From Lepidodermella squamata (lineage: Eukaryota; Gastrotricha), in assembly GCA_047495785.1 (NCBI GenBank), contig JBLDXI010000015.1:4154001-4218000 (forward strand): a stretch of 64,000 nucleotides of DNA, read 5' to 3'. The translations under genes and the position numbers were made by a program. Positions within the stretch are counted from its first letter, which is position 1. Each line of letters begins with the position of its first letter. Under the pieces are notes generated by a model. It was not told the origin of the DNA and ran no database searches. It worked only from the letters and a program-made list of their open reading frames with translations. This document shows positions 49,219 through 62,295 of the stretch, piece by piece.

Positions 49219-52200
49219 TTACTGGCTATTGCTCGGAAGATTGCAATCTGCGATAGCTCCATCTTTAATCATATCGGCAATATGGCCGTAATAGGCGGCG
49301 ATCGACGACATTGCCGCAGCATTCAAACTACTGGAAGATCCGAGGTGGTGATGAGGCAGAATTGGGGTGTTAACAGATGGGGTAGAATTCGGGGCGAAAA
49401 CTATCGGAATGCGGTGAAGGCTCGCAAAAAGTGACGGCGACACCGGAGCGACAGGCGTCGAACTAGCTGGCGCAACATGGTCCAACAAATGCTGCGCGGC
49501 TATCAGCGTTTCCGGGTCGTGAGTGGTCCGTAGCAATTCAGCTAATTTCGCCTTCACCTCAGGCAAACGCATCAAAGACGAAACATCAACTGAAGAATCA
49601 CTCGAGTCAAAAGCGGCGAATAATCGGGCGATTGAAACCAAAATCGGCTGCTGAGGCGGCAGATTTTTCGGGTTTGCCAATAACAGCGCGAAGAGAAACT
49701 CGCAGCATTGAAACTTTTCAATAGGGTCCAATTTATCGATGTCAGTCAACCGATCTTCCCAACAGCCGCACGAACTGCTGTTGTTATCAACTGTTGAACT
49801 GACACTAGCTCGTGGGTTCAACCTTCTCGATGCCCTAGAAGCATGATCCGGCATGATGATATGAGCCACAAGGGAATAAACAACAGTCCTCGGTCGGCTT
49901 TGCTCCGAACTCGCGAAAACCGAATTAACCGGCTGGTGAAGTCTCAGCAATAGCCGAGATGCATAGCAACAAATTGCGTTATCAGGATGGTCAATTGATT
50001 TGAAAAGCAGCCTGGCTAGAATGAAGTGAATGTGGTCCCTCATGTCAAGGCCATGCGCAACAGCTGTCGGGATGATACTGGAGAAATTCCGTGAAAAAAC
50101 ACTAACATGACGCTGGTAACAGGACAAAATTGTTTCCAATGGTGAAGAAGTTCGCGCCCACAATGACGCGATAACTGCATCGACGAGAATCAGCGCGTCT
50201 GCATAGATTGTCGGTTCATCGGATAGCAGAAATGCCACAGACAGCCAGAAGAAGTCGCCTAAAATCGCGATTAAGCTGGCTGGGATTCCGCTTGTTATTC
50301 GAGCGAAAAACGATAGAGCCCCGCTTATTCCAACAGAGACATTAGGCGAAGAGCAAGACATCGAATTTTGAGCCAAAATCTGGCCTAGAATTCGAAAAAT
50401 CTTCTCAACGTCATTCAAAGCTGTTGAAACTTGAACCATGTTGGCCGGTTGAAGAGCGGATAACAGTCCTAGAATCCGTACTGATTCACGGACTGACGGG
50501 GCTAGAACAACGACTTGTTCATTGGTCGATTCAGATTTCATGGCCGTATCAATAATTTTCCGGCATAGATCAGTCCATCTCGAGCAGACCGATTTGTCAA
50601 CAATGGCTACTAAATCGACGACAATTTCTAACAGAGATGCCCAATTTTCGCCAGACAACGCCGCAGTTGTAGTCGCGTTGTTGAAATCCGGTTGAATGAA
50701 CATATCCGTGAATTTCGCCTCAGTCAATTCGGCTAGAGCACGATGGACCTGGGGTTCGCTAGAATGGCTAGCTAAAGCACGGATTGAGTTGTAAAGAAGA
50801 GCATAAATCGCTTCACCGGCTAACGGAGCCCCAGAGCCGAAGAGCGCCAGTGAAAAATGGATCAAAACTTCGGCTACCGATTCAATTTCGAGAAAATCTT
50901 CGGATAAAAATGCGTTCAAAATGCGAACAAAAAACACCATTCTCGAGCTTGGTCCGGTCATTTTTGTCGGGAAGGTCAGCATAAGGTCTTCAACGCAACG
51001 AGCCATGATTTTCGACGCAGATTTCGGGTCTCCCCTCGCAGTTTTCAGCAAAATTAACAGGGCGTTATTTCGCCGTTGCATGTCGTTAGGCTGAATAGCG
51101 GATTGAAGGCTTAGAACAGCTTCGAAGACCATGTCGAAAAATTCGTGTAGTTTCGGGAAAACCATCGAAGTCAGATGAGCGTTAGACGGCAAATCGATGA
51201 ATGCGCTAACAAGAGATGTGATTGTGTCATTCAGCGGTGACGGTTGGTTTTCGTTGTGAGAACCTCGAATCGGGGCAAGGTGTTGCAGCCACGGCCCGAC
51301 GCACTCACAAATCGCCGCCTTAACGTGCGGCAGTTGCGATTCGGCCGCTAGATAGTAGGAACAGGCAGCTACGAAGTCCAGGAGTAACCATGAGGCTGAC
51401 TGGCAGATTTTCAAGCTGAGCCGGCTGACTAACTCAGACGACCAAAGTGGAGGGTAAAATCGGTCAATTTTCGGTAAACCCCCCGACCCGGCAGCTACGA
51501 TTCTCAGCAGATTCGATAACCTTGCATCGTCTTCGATATTCAACTCGAAACGATGGCACAAAGACGCGACAAGATTAAGAGCTGACGACTGGACATTAGG
51601 AACGCCTGAGGACAGATTTGCAAGACCAGTCGCGAGGAGAAATCCGGAAACATCTCGCAATCGGACAGGGACAGACCCCGTCATTCTTGCGGTTAAAAAA
51701 GCCCGAGAGTGGTAGGCGTGATTGAAATCCTGGGCACTACCACCGCGTGATGACGTCAACTGAACAGCCGCCATTTTTTCTTTGAACGCCTTCAGCGATT
51801 CGTAGATTTCCGAAACCTCAGGGTGTTCAAGTACAACCGGAACAGGTTCGGCGCGTAAAATCAGCGTGATTTGTTGTTTCAACGCGTCCAGTTGAATGTC
51901 TTCAACATCTTCCGGGGCGTAAGTCTCGACAACGTACAGCAAACATCCGGCGAATAGCCGAACTCGATCACCGGTTGACACTTTAATGGCGCATTTATTC
52001 GTCTGAATGTTCATGTGAACAACCTTTTGGCGAGAACTCTTCGTGGCTCCGGTGAAAATTCGGGCATCTTCGTCCAGAACCAACGTGCTCTGGGGCAGTT
52101 TCAGCTGCGGCACATGCGATCGTAGTTCTGTCAGATTTTCGGGGAAAATGAATCGGCAGCCAACGTTTTGGCGAAGATACGAGACAAAACGGTCGTGAAG

Positions 52201-55200
52201 TCGAGCGTAATCGGCCACGAAAGGCGAGCATTGGTAGATGTAAATTGTGGTCAAATTTGTCAAAACAGCTTCCGGAATGGCCGAAAGCTTCTGGAGCAAA
52301 TCGCTCTGAAAAAATCAATGATTTACTACAAATTTCTTTTTAGATTTTGGAAATTCACCTTAAACATTACGCCGACTGGTGCCTGGGTCAAATCAACAAC
52401 TAGTTCCCATTTGGTACCAGCTGCATTGTACGGTTTCAACATGGTTATCATCAACTGGGCCAAAGCTTCACTGCCGGGAGCATTTGCAAATGAGTCGCCA
52501 AAATCGGCCAAAAATGGTCTGAAATTAAAAAAAATATTATATGGAGCATTTTTCTGAGGCTAAAATTATGGTTTTTTTGGTTTTTTAATTATTCAAGCAA
52601 ATCGCCGCTTTAATTGAAATTAAAATTAAATATTCAAATATTTACCTTGTGTGTTTTGGAATGAGGTAGAAAACAGGATTTCCAGCAGCGGACGACCCAG
52701 AATGATAGAAAATTTTAGCCTCGCGAAGTTTTTCCATTTGTTCCGCCATTTGCGGCTCTAGACGATCATTAGTTACCAGCGACTGGCTGCCGAATGACGA
52801 CGCACTGCGCGATGCAGCTGCATGCGGTCCACTTGAAGCGAATGTAGCCAGGTAGAACGACAACTCGGCCGGCCCCAGTTTATTCAACAGCGATTCCAGT
52901 CGATCAAGAGGTTTTCGGCCAATCAAACGCCGTTCACGCAAGCAATCTGCCACCCGCTCTTGGTTCGTGTACAGAAAGTAATGCAACGAATGGCGAACAC
53001 TCTCGCCCAGAAATAACGAACTAGCCGCCGGCGACGAGGCCGCCCCTTCGTCGCTGTTGATCAAATAATCAACAAATTCGTCGATATCTTTCCGCAGCGT
53101 CAAGGTGAACTCATTAAGCGGTTTCATAAATTCTTCTTTCAGCGGCTGGCCATTTGCGGCTGATTGTAAAAGCTTCGCTACTAGGGTGAAGGCCCGTTGC
53201 ACATGTTTAGACGGCCGGTCGCATAGCCCAAATTCGAAGGAACTAGTCAAAAACGGGTTGATAAATCGGAGGAAAACCAGGGTACCACCCGTTAACCGTA
53301 CAACGTCACTGTGCGGAAACCGCTCGGCTAAAACTTCATGAACGCATCGACAGAGCGAGCGTAATTTCGCCGGGAATCGTTGCCGGCTTGAAACTAACGC
53401 GCCCAAAACTTCACGAGCTAGCCTCCGCAAATTCTCGCGATGTTCCTCGATATTAGCCTCGCCTTCTAGATTTTCAGGATTAACCTCGTAAGAACTCGCA
53501 TCCTCGCCGAAATTCATCAGCCTTTTCGCAATTGGTCCTATTGTTTCGGCGACATAATACGAGCCAAATGTCTGGAAGCTGTAGGAAAGAAGGCTGGAGG
53601 CTAAATTCGAGCCGCGTAAAACAGTGTCAATCGGCGATAGAGTCAACTCGCGCGACAAAACGTTGATAACAAGTTGCGACAGCAAATGCTTCGCGTCGAA
53701 CAAATGGGTCAGCAAACGAGCCAAGTCCTGCAGTTGATAGGCCGGGACAACTTCGACCAGCGCCATGACAACAGGCAGCTCGCCTCGATCGTCTAACATA
53801 GTGACAAGTTCGGCCAGTGACGCGAATTCGTCGCCGCTCGCTTCATCGGAAGACGCAGCGTTCGTTGAGATACCCTGCCGGATGAAGCGGGAGAGCGCGT
53901 CTAAATACGACGACCTGATTCTCGCATCTGGAGCCATAATCAAACACAGCGATGCACTCAGGCCTAAATCGCCGTTGAATAGTAGAAGATTCAACAAAGC
54001 GTGGAGTGACTGATCATCGATTTCGCTTGACGACGAACTTTGCGGTAAATTTCGGTATAAATAACCCGATTTTTCGACAATAAATTCCGAGCATTGCTTC
54101 AATTTCCGAAGCCGGAATGAATGGTCGACATTTCCGCCTGATGCGTCCATTATCAACGGAAATCGAGATAAGGCTGTTGACATAGTTTTAAGCTGGAGCA
54201 GAGCGAGTTCGTTCGACAGCACTTGTTGCGGGAAATTCAGTAGATATTCGACGACTTTCGCTCGAAATTTCGTTTCAAGACGGTAGCCCATCTCCTCGCG
54301 CCGCTTTAAAACCGCGAGGAGTAGCGAGCAGAAATTCGCGTGTAGCTTCACCGTGTTAACAGTGCGTACGTACTGACCGAGGAGGCTTATCACTTCTTCG
54401 AGGGTGCTACTGACCTGAACGTCGACCCGCGTCGACAAACTCGGCTTGTCGAGCATCATTTTGAATAGCAGGGTGATATTACCGACAAAGAGCGTGTTCT
54501 GCTCGGAGACAACGACCTGGTTTGAGAGATCGAGGCATTTCGTAACCAGCTTGTGCGCCTCCTCGATTACGATGGACTGAATGGGTGGACGCAGGTCACC
54601 GCCCAAACTTTCACGCACACACCGCTCAACCCGCACGCCGTACTTCTCTTCATTCGTATGAACAAGCATTCGTAGTAAATCGCCCACGTACGTACTCAAC
54701 AAATCATCACTGGCTTTACTTATCGCAGCATCTGCCGATAAAGTGGGGCCGACGATCAGGTGCGGGGTTTGAGTGCCAGAACCACCTGTTTTTCGCTGGT
54801 ACACCCGGTGCTTGAAATACGCATCGGCTAGAGCGGCGAGAAAATACGTCATGTGACTCCATTCAACCAGCAACTCATCAACCGAGCCAATTAATTCCGA
54901 CTGCGAGTCAACAGATGGTGATGGTAAATTGATCTGATTCGAATGACGTCGCTGTCCCGGTATCAACCCACCGCCCCCTTTGCCGAACCCGGGCGATGTA
55001 GTCTGATCGCCGCTGCCAAACGTGGCGGCCGGGCTTGAAATCCCGGGCGATGGCGATGAATCCGTTGTGACAATCGAAACAGTTTGCGCGTTACCGCCAT
55101 TTTTCAGAACCAACATTACCGCCTTTGTTTTAAGGACCCAAGTCGAGAAAACGCATTCCCAGGCCCCGATGACGCTCGGGCTGGGGTAGCGGAGGGTTCT

Positions 55201-57536
55201 CAGCGAGGTCAAAACGTGTTTCTGCAACGCTACCCGGCCTAATGAGACACTCTGCCGCCGCAATTCGTTGCTCATTTCAGCGTACGAGTGTAAATTCGGG
55301 CAGAATTGCATTACGACCAAATCCTCGCCCTGGCAAATGTTATCGACAATTTTACACAGGTTAGCGAGACAATCGAGCAGAGCAATAACTGTAGCGGTAT
55401 CTGTGGTCCATAGCCGACTGATCAGCGCTCTTTCGAACCGTTGAACAGTGTCTTTAATCATCGGCTGCTCATTACCGACACACTCCGGCCGAATTGCGTT
55501 AAAAGTCGCGAGCAATTTCGACGACAATAAATTTAAGGCGGAGACAAAATCTGACAACATGGCGCACGAACAGTAATGCATGAGGCGTTTCGAGAAGGCG
55601 TCGATAGGAATGCATAACATTCGAAGACGGCTCAAGCCCTCGGACGACTGGCCAACCGGCCAAGACAGACCATTGACGAGCTGCTCGATAGCCCGGACGC
55701 ATTTTTTAAACATCGGCTTGTCCAGTAAGCTACACGTTGCATTGATCAGTTCATTCAACAGGCCGGGGTCCTCTTCCGCCGATAACACGACCAATTTCGG
55801 CGAGGCGATGTACAGTTCGAGAAAATAGACAATCGCCTGAAAAAAATCAATGATTTTTAAGGAAGAATATTTTTTTTAACAATTTTTCTCACCTGTGAAA
55901 TGGAGGAATGTGACTCGTCGATTGAAGTCCGTTCGCCGCGATTTTGCAATTTAACCGGACGAACTCGCATGGAAGAGTAGCCAGACTGAGAGCCGCCAGA
56001 TCCGCCAGATTGCGACGAATTAGACTGAGAGTTCGACAAATAATGAGTTGTGAGTTGCGTGAAATAGCTCGCGACTCGATGGCCAGCCGCACGGGACAAC
56101 TTGGCGCGGAATACATCGCGTTTCGAGTCTTCTTGCAACGACGCCCATAGAGCTTTGAGGGCAATCGCAACTAAAGTAGGCCCAGAATGGCCGTTCAATG
56201 GATCGACAATAGCCGGGTGGAACATGTCGTGAATCAACTCGTCAGCTTTGAAAAAATTCGACTCGGAAACAGCCAGAGTTAAACAGATACAAAGCGTCTG
56301 AACGCAGCTTTCTTCCAAACATTGCGACATTCCTTTCGTTGGTTTCTTTCCAGTCTCGACGAGAAATTGTTTCAGTTCGAAGGCGATGGAAGGCAGCAGA
56401 TTTTTCGACAAATCATCGCGTCGGTTTTCCGCGGGCAGCCGGCCTAATGACGCGCAAAATCTTGCTAGAATAGGCGCGACGAATTCGTATTCGTGGCTGC
56501 GCTTCAATTTTGCTCGCAAATTTTCGACAAAACCTGCGGCTTCTTCGCTCGAAGTACAAACGGTTGAGGTAAATTTGTGTGAGAAAACTATGCTAGCCAT
56601 CATGAGTGGCCACAATTGCTGCCGTATTCGCTCTTTATCAAGCGGTTGTCGACCAATTTTCGCAACTTTGTCACTCGCCAAAATAGCGGCGCAAGATTCG
56701 AAAATTTTAGAGCATGGCTCGAAAAAATCGTCGACTTTATTCGCATGAATCTGAATGAACTCTTGAGTCCTTAAATCGACAGTCCGCCATAGAAGGACGG
56801 CGAAATAAGGGGCGCAGACCACCAGTTGAGTTACACAAGAAGACTTCCGACCCGGCGCAGGTCGAATTCGCTCGGAGAAATCTCGAAGCAACGGGTTGAT
56901 TTGTTTTAAATTCAAATCGAAATACTGAATTAGGGAGAATGAGGCTATCAATAAATTAGTTGAATCGCTTGGAGACGGAACGGGCGATGAAGCGGTCGAT
57001 TCGTCGGTGGAATCTCGCTCGGGTTCGGCGAATAATTGTTGGATAAATAGCGAAACAGCTGGGAAACTTCGCCGACTCAGCTCGCAAGCCAATTTACCCA
57101 CCAATTCGATCTCGGCGCTCCACAACGGCCGATCTGAATTCGTGAAGTGGCATATGAGTTTGCCGAATTCGATAAATAACGTGAATGCAATCGATTTTTG
57201 CGACTCGTTATCGTTCGCCGAGCCACTGTCTACTACACATTTCCAAATAGTTTCGAGCAAATAATGCACTGATTGTCGGTAATTTTCTTCGACCTCAGGC
57301 GCTAGATGACCGATGTTGGCTGATAAATCGGCGCCCAACTGCCGCAAAATTCGAATGAGGCCGTTGATTAGAGAGGAATGGTAGGCCGGTGAACTACTGC
57401 ATAACCTGATGAAACACTCCTGAGTGCTGATCAAATTTCGCTGAGCCAGGGTTGACGGCTCGCCGGTTTTCACCGGTAAATTCGAATCGACCCTGGTTAG
57501 AAGGGCCTCGACACACTCGTCCCCAACAGCAGCCAT
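49219..57536 (-). CDS. NF1: Neurofibromin (NF1), RasGAP
   Basis: Four exons, 55893-57536, 52646-55836, 52359-52518 and 49219-52305, give 2693 codons, close to the 2818-2839 of human neurofibromin. The start encodes M-A-A-V, and the following L-P-V-K-T-G matches the family N-terminus. The GAP-related domain lies in exon 2 (about 53.8-52.9 kb) with the arginine-finger loop V-L-R-G-S-N-L-A-S-S and the F-L-R-F-I-N-P motif. The Sec14-PH module follows across exons 2-4 (E-L-V-V-D-L-T, I-Y-I-Y-Q-C), then the long HEAT-like C-terminal part. It accelerates GTP hydrolysis on Ras at the plasma membrane. Only three introns (about 53-127 bp) interrupt more than 8 kb, far fewer than the ~57 of the human gene. 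Confidence 0.96.
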
Positions 57537-57692
57537 TTACGCCACTGTCCCAAGAGATTGCTAATCAACGTTGAAATAAATTAAATCATAATTTAACATT
57601 CTAAAATAAAATGGGACAACAATTCAACCCCGTCTTGAATACATTATTAAATTAGAATTAATGTGGCACAACAACAAACTACGTAGTAAAAT

Positions 57693-58655
57693 TCAAGGTT
57701 CAACAGGTCCGAGTTCGTCTAACATGCGCTCCAATCGTTTGAGTGGTTTTCGCCCAACAAGACGATTTTCGCGTAAGTGGTTGGTAATCTTCGATTGATT
57801 AGCGTACAAAAAGTAGTGCAAGGTATGGTAGCCATTTTCCTCGAGGAAGACAGAATTATCAATGGAAGGCGAAGGTTTCGATTCGTCGTCACGGCAAATT
57901 ACATCGTCGATAAATTTGTCGATGTCTTGTTTCAATTGCTCGGTAAATTCGTTCATTGGTTTCATGTGAGCTTCTTTTAAATGATGGCCGTTTGCAGCTG
58001 ACTGAAACAGCTTCGCAACTATCATAAAAATTCGTTGGACATTTTCGTTATGTTCGAAGGCACTTGTAAGGTAAGGATTAACAAATCGAAGAAAAAATAT
58101 AAGGCCGGTTAATCGAGTGGCATCAGCCTTGTGCTCGGATAGTAGAAAATGAAAGCATCGTATCAACGATCTCAATTTGATCGGAAATTTCTGCTCGCCA
58201 TTTGTGATTTCTTTGAACAAATCTGTCACCAAGTTTCGGAGATTCTCGCGGTGTTGATCGGCAATCTCAGCGCTCGATACAAATTTAGGGTTCACTTCGT
58301 AAAGGTCACAATTTCCATTCGCCAAACGATCGGCAATAGGCTGGACTGCAGCGATCAAATAACTCGATCCGAAAGTTTGAAAACAGTACGAAATAAGGCT
58401 GGGTGCTAAATGCGAACCTCGCAGCACCGTGTCGATGGAAGAATTAGTTATTTCTCGGGATAGGACGCTGATAAAAAGTTGCGACAATAGGTTTTTCGAA
58501 TCGAAAAGGTGAGCGAGTAACCGAGCCAGATCTTGAACTTGGTCGTGCGGAATCACCTCGGCAAGAGCGGTAACAAACGGCAATTCACCTCGGTTATCCA
58601 ACATTGTCACCAAATCAGCGGCGGAATCGTAAATTTCCTCGCCGCACTCCGTCAT
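57693..58655 (-). CDS. Stand-alone RasGAP derived from the NF1 GAP domain
   Basis: 320 codons, one exon, directly upstream of NF1 on the same strand (156-bp gap). It aligns end to end with the GAP-related domain of the adjacent NF1: L-V-T-M-L-D-N-R-G-E-L-P at the start; V-L-R-G-S-H-L-A with the finger arginine kept; I-F-F-L-R-F-V-N-P with the F-L-R arginine kept; A-N-G-H-H-L-K-E; and L-G-P-V-E-P at its end. Nothing of the Sec14-PH or HEAT regions is present. The sequences are clearly diverged, so the copy is old and has stayed open, which argues for function. Likely activity is Ras-GTP hydrolysis without membrane recruitment by other NF1 domains. Confidence 0.9.
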   Translation of the reverse strand: MTECGEEIYDSAADLVTMLDNRGELPFVTALAEVIPHDQVQDLARLLAHLFDSKNLLSQLFISVLSREITNSSIDTVLRGSHLAPSLISYCFQTFGSSYLIAAVQPIADRLANGNCDLYEVNPKFVSSAEIADQHRENLRNLVTDLFKEITNGEQKFPIKLRSLIRCFHFLLSEHKADATRLTGLIFFLRFVNPYLTSAFEHNENVQRIFMIVAKLFQSAANGHHLKEAHMKPMNEFTEQLKQDIDKFIDDVICRDDESKPSPSIDNSVFLEENGYHTLHYFLYANQSKITNHLRENRLVGRKPLKRLERMLDELGPVEP

Positions 58656-58712
58656 TATTTCTTTGATTATAAAAATCTATAATAAATTGAATAATTTATT
58701 GGAGGCGATGGA
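58656..58712 (-). promoter_or_regulatory. 57-bp intercistronic region with poly(A) signal and acceptor-like site
   Basis: Between the ALG13 stop and the RasGAP start codon. On the minus strand AATAAA (58695-58700) lies 12 bases after the stop. It is followed by 'tttattatag', whose AG is at 58677-58678, 21 bases before the next ATG. A 3' end signal and a 3' splice site in so short a gap is the arrangement seen in spliced-leader operons. Confidence 0.55.
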
Positions 58713-59317
58713 TCATGCTTCGAATCCCATAACCCTGTCAACCCAATTCGGAAAATTATCTTGATGTTTTTCAGATTTATAAGGCTTCAGTTTCGAAAAG
58801 TCGCTGTTTTGAAGAATGTCAGGCAGAGTTCTAGGAAAGAATGAAATAAATGATGAAAAATATACATAACATTCAAAAAGTACTGGCAATTCCCGTAATA
58901 CAAATGCCCAAGTTGCTGCATTTTGTCGGCCAATTCAATTTGATGGTTGTGCATTAGGCGCTCATTAATAACGACAACGAGATTCCGTCTTAACCAGAGT
59001 GATTCCAGAATGGAACCAGAACCAGCGTGGCTGATGATCAGATCAGCATTTGCCATGCATTCGTGGATTGACGGTCGGAAATCAAATACTTCGATCGACA
59101 TATCTTTGTAGGAATTCACATCGGGTTTTGGACCTTTGCCATATTGCACTGTCAACCTTTTGCAGCCGATACCGTGAAGAATCTAAGCAAAATGATGATA
59201 TGTTTCAAATTAGGATATTTGTTAAATTACATCAAGAGTTCGTTTTTCGAGGACAGCATCGATAAGCTCGTCGAAATGGGTAGTTCCGACCGTAACAAAC
59301 ACTTTTTCCAACTTCAT
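58713..59317 (-). CDS. ALG13: ALG13, UDP-GlcNAc transferase catalytic subunit
   Basis: Exons 59231-59317, 58884-59182 and 58713-58830 give 167 codons, similar to yeast Alg13 and the short animal isoform. The N-terminal strand V-F-V-T-V-G-T-T-H-F-D-E-L, then A-D-L-I-I-S-H-A-G-S-G-S and L-V-V-V-I-N-E, then N-H-Q-x-E-L-A are the signature blocks of the GT-B fold C-terminal half that binds UDP-GlcNAc. With membrane partner ALG14 it adds the second GlcNAc to the dolichol-linked oligosaccharide on the cytosolic face of the ER. There is no OTU/Tudor extension as in long vertebrate ALG13. An acceptor-like 'attaattttag' precedes the ATG by 18 bases. Confidence 0.95.
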
Positions 59318-59465
59318 TTCGCTTAATTTTACACTAAAATTAATTTGAGAATATCACAATAAAAATCTTCAATTTAAATCACGTGAATCCCGAATAATAA
59401 TATCGCAGAACAATACACAATAGAATAACGCGATACACCAAGTCATGGACCAGATATCGAAGTTC

Positions 59466-60060
<595 letters not shown>

Positions 60061-60231
60061 TTAAAAGTCTACGTTAATAAAACGCAATTACAACAAGCAT
60101 TATTGTTACTAGCCAGATCTAATGGCATAATAACAGGAAGTAAAACCTATAAAATGATGCAGGCAACCGGTTGATCAACCTTTCAGAAACTAATGAGCAG
60201 AAAAATTGTAGAAAATTGAGCGAAAAAACAG

Positions 60232-61776
60232 TCAAGGTTTCAAGTTTATCACGTGGCACCTTCCACTTGAGTTAACTCCAACGATAACTGGCAGTGTTTT
60301 GTGGAACGCAAGAATGGACATAACCGAGGTAATTTCATCGTGGTAAATGTTTTGACAAGACAATTTAGCCATGCTTTTATCCGCTGCAGAATACAGTTGA
60401 ATACAACGAGGACGGTCCAAGCAACCCACACAGAACATGTAGCCACCAGCAGGATGCCAAATGGACCTGAAGGGAGTCAAAAATCGGCCAGTATGGTTGT
60501 TGTGGTTCAAGACATAAACCGTCTGACAGGTTGAGCCTTCCAAGCGCGAAAATCGAATCGTGTCGTCATAGCTGGTCGACATCACGAGAAAAGGATCTGC
60601 TGGATTCAAAAAAGCGGCTGAAACAGAACATTTATGCACGACTGTGGCCAGAGGCTTCAAAATCTTCGAATCTATCGCAGGCAGGTAGCGATCATCCCAA
60701 AAATTGACTGTTCCTTCTCTACTCGAAGTGCAAATCAAGTGCTTCTCAGCAGAGCTGGATATGGTACGGCAGTGTCGCGCGCTTGCGCGATATGTTCCGA
60801 CAACCCTGTTAGGAGCTCCGACACGACAATCAAGTCGAGCACAAGTTCCATCAACAAGCGAAACCCAAAGATCACCGTTCATGAAACAATCACTGTTAGT
60901 AACATCGAAGCCTGTGGCGCCAAGATCTTCGTCAGCAGCATACAGCATAGTGAAAGCGATGTCTGGACGATTCAAGTCCAAATAGCGCACAGAGCCATCG
61001 TAGCTTGATGAAATTAGATGACATGCGTCAAATGCTAAACCGCTGACCGGACGTTTATCGTGTGGTTCAAATTCGCAGCGATCAACCGAAGATGAATCGC
61101 AATGAATGCCTATGCCTCCATCCAAATCACCCGCAGCGTATATAAATCGGCTCTCTGTAGGGTGAATAGCCAACGAGAATGCTCTTTCTTTGCATACCTT
61201 CGAAACTTTAACACTGCTTAATTTAACATTACTGGCGTTGGCAGAGGCTAGAGCATTGATCACACCGCGTTTCTTAGCCGGAGGAATTTTATTGAGAATG
61301 GACCATGTCGCGCATACATCAGTCTCGGATGTGTAGTCATTTCGAGTGCAATCCTTTCCATCAATAATCTCTCTGAGCACACGTTGGCGTCTTTCTTCCT
61401 CTACTGCTGCAATTTGTTGGATGATATCTTCCTCTTTCAAACTGATTGCGGGCTTATTCTGGAGGCGAGAGCTCCGCCTAGGCTCATCAGGGAACCTGGG
61501 GCGAGAAGGCCGAGAACTGTAAGATTTCGAAGCTCGTGATAAGCTCGCCATAGCATCAATATCAGAAATTTCTTTTAACTCGCCGGCAATTTTGTCAATT
61601 TGTAACGTAGCAAAAAATTCAGATCGAGCCTTCACGTTTTCGTCGGTCCATTGCACATAATCCGAATAATCATCAACAGATTCCAAGTTTTCCGACGCAG
61701 GTAGGTCGTCTCTGGATTTCTTTGTCGGCTTGTCTTCTTCAACATGTAACTTGCTTTTAGTACGCGTAACTGGCAT
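60232..61776 (-). CDS. WDR76: WDR76-like WD40-repeat protein
   Basis: 514 codons from the ATG at 61776, which follows 'tctttttag' plus one base; an in-frame ATG at 61821 is possible but is on the far side of that acceptor-like site. The N-terminal ~190 residues are charged and include R-R-S-S-R-L-Q. The C-terminal part is a WD40 propeller with recognisable repeats (F-S-L-A-I-H-P-T-E, V-S-G-L-A-F-D, S-Y-D-G-S-V-R-Y-L-D, S-S-R-E-G-T-V-N-F-W-D, S-Y-D-D-T-I-R-F). Charged N-terminus plus this propeller fits WDR76 (yeast Cmr1), a nuclear protein linked to DNA damage response and protein quality control. DDB2 is the nearest alternative. Confidence 0.85.
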   Translation of the reverse strand: MPVTRTKSKLHVEEDKPTKKSRDDLPASENLESVDDYSDYVQWTDENVKARSEFFATLQIDKIAGELKEISDIDAMASLSRASKSYSSRPSRPRFPDEPRRSSRLQNKPAISLKEEDIIQQIAAVEEERRQRVLREIIDGKDCTRNDYTSETDVCATWSILNKIPPAKKRGVINALASANASNVKLSSVKVSKVCKERAFSLAIHPTESRFIYAAGDLDGGIGIHCDSSSVDRCEFEPHDKRPVSGLAFDACHLISSSYDGSVRYLDLNRPDIAFTMLYAADEDLGATGFDVTNSDCFMNGDLWVSLVDGTCARLDCRVGAPNRVVGTYRASARHCRTISSSAEKHLICTSSREGTVNFWDDRYLPAIDSKILKPLATVVHKCSVSAAFLNPADPFLVMSTSYDDTIRFSRLEGSTCQTVYVLNHNNHTGRFLTPFRSIWHPAGGYMFCVGCLDRPRCIQLYSAADKSMAKLSCQNIYHDEITSVMSILAFHKTLPVIVGVNSSGRCHVINLKP

Positions 61777-62258
61777 TCTAAAAAGACATAAATTGAAGCA
61801 TGAATATAGGACACAACGCAAGAGCGCATAAGACGATTTCGGGAGGCTGATGAGCGAAGTCTAGAAGCGAGACAAGCTGGTAGGAGTAAACCGCAATACG
61901 GAAACAATCAGCATTAAAACACAGGTAAAACGAAAATACGCTTGAAAGCCACATGCTAACAGCCAACAGCCAACACCCAACACCCACATTCCGCATTCAG
62001 CGTGGGCAACGTCAAAAGGGGCTTCTTGAACCACAAGCACCAAACTTGCGCGCCCAAACTTTTTTCGAAAATTTAAATTTGATAATTTTTGTTGCAATCG
62101 GAACTTTGAACATAGTTGTAATTCATCTTCATAATTTAATCTTATGATAGTTGAAAACTCTTAATTTTATTCCCGCCATTCCGCGCTTTGCTACCTCTGC
62201 TGCGCTTTGGTAGGTAGTTTTTTGAGACACCCAGCAGTAGGTCACGCCTATCGCCTAT

Positions 62259-62295
62259 CGCCTACAGCATCCCGACGCCCAGAATGCTGTAGGCG
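62259..62295. repeat. Hairpin with 12-bp perfect stem
   Basis: CGCCTACAGCAT at 62259-62270 pairs perfectly with 62284-62295 across a 13-base loop. It is preceded by two more CGCCTAT copies and followed by two copies of 'gtggctct'. Visible in either strand; purpose unknown. Confidence 0.75.
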
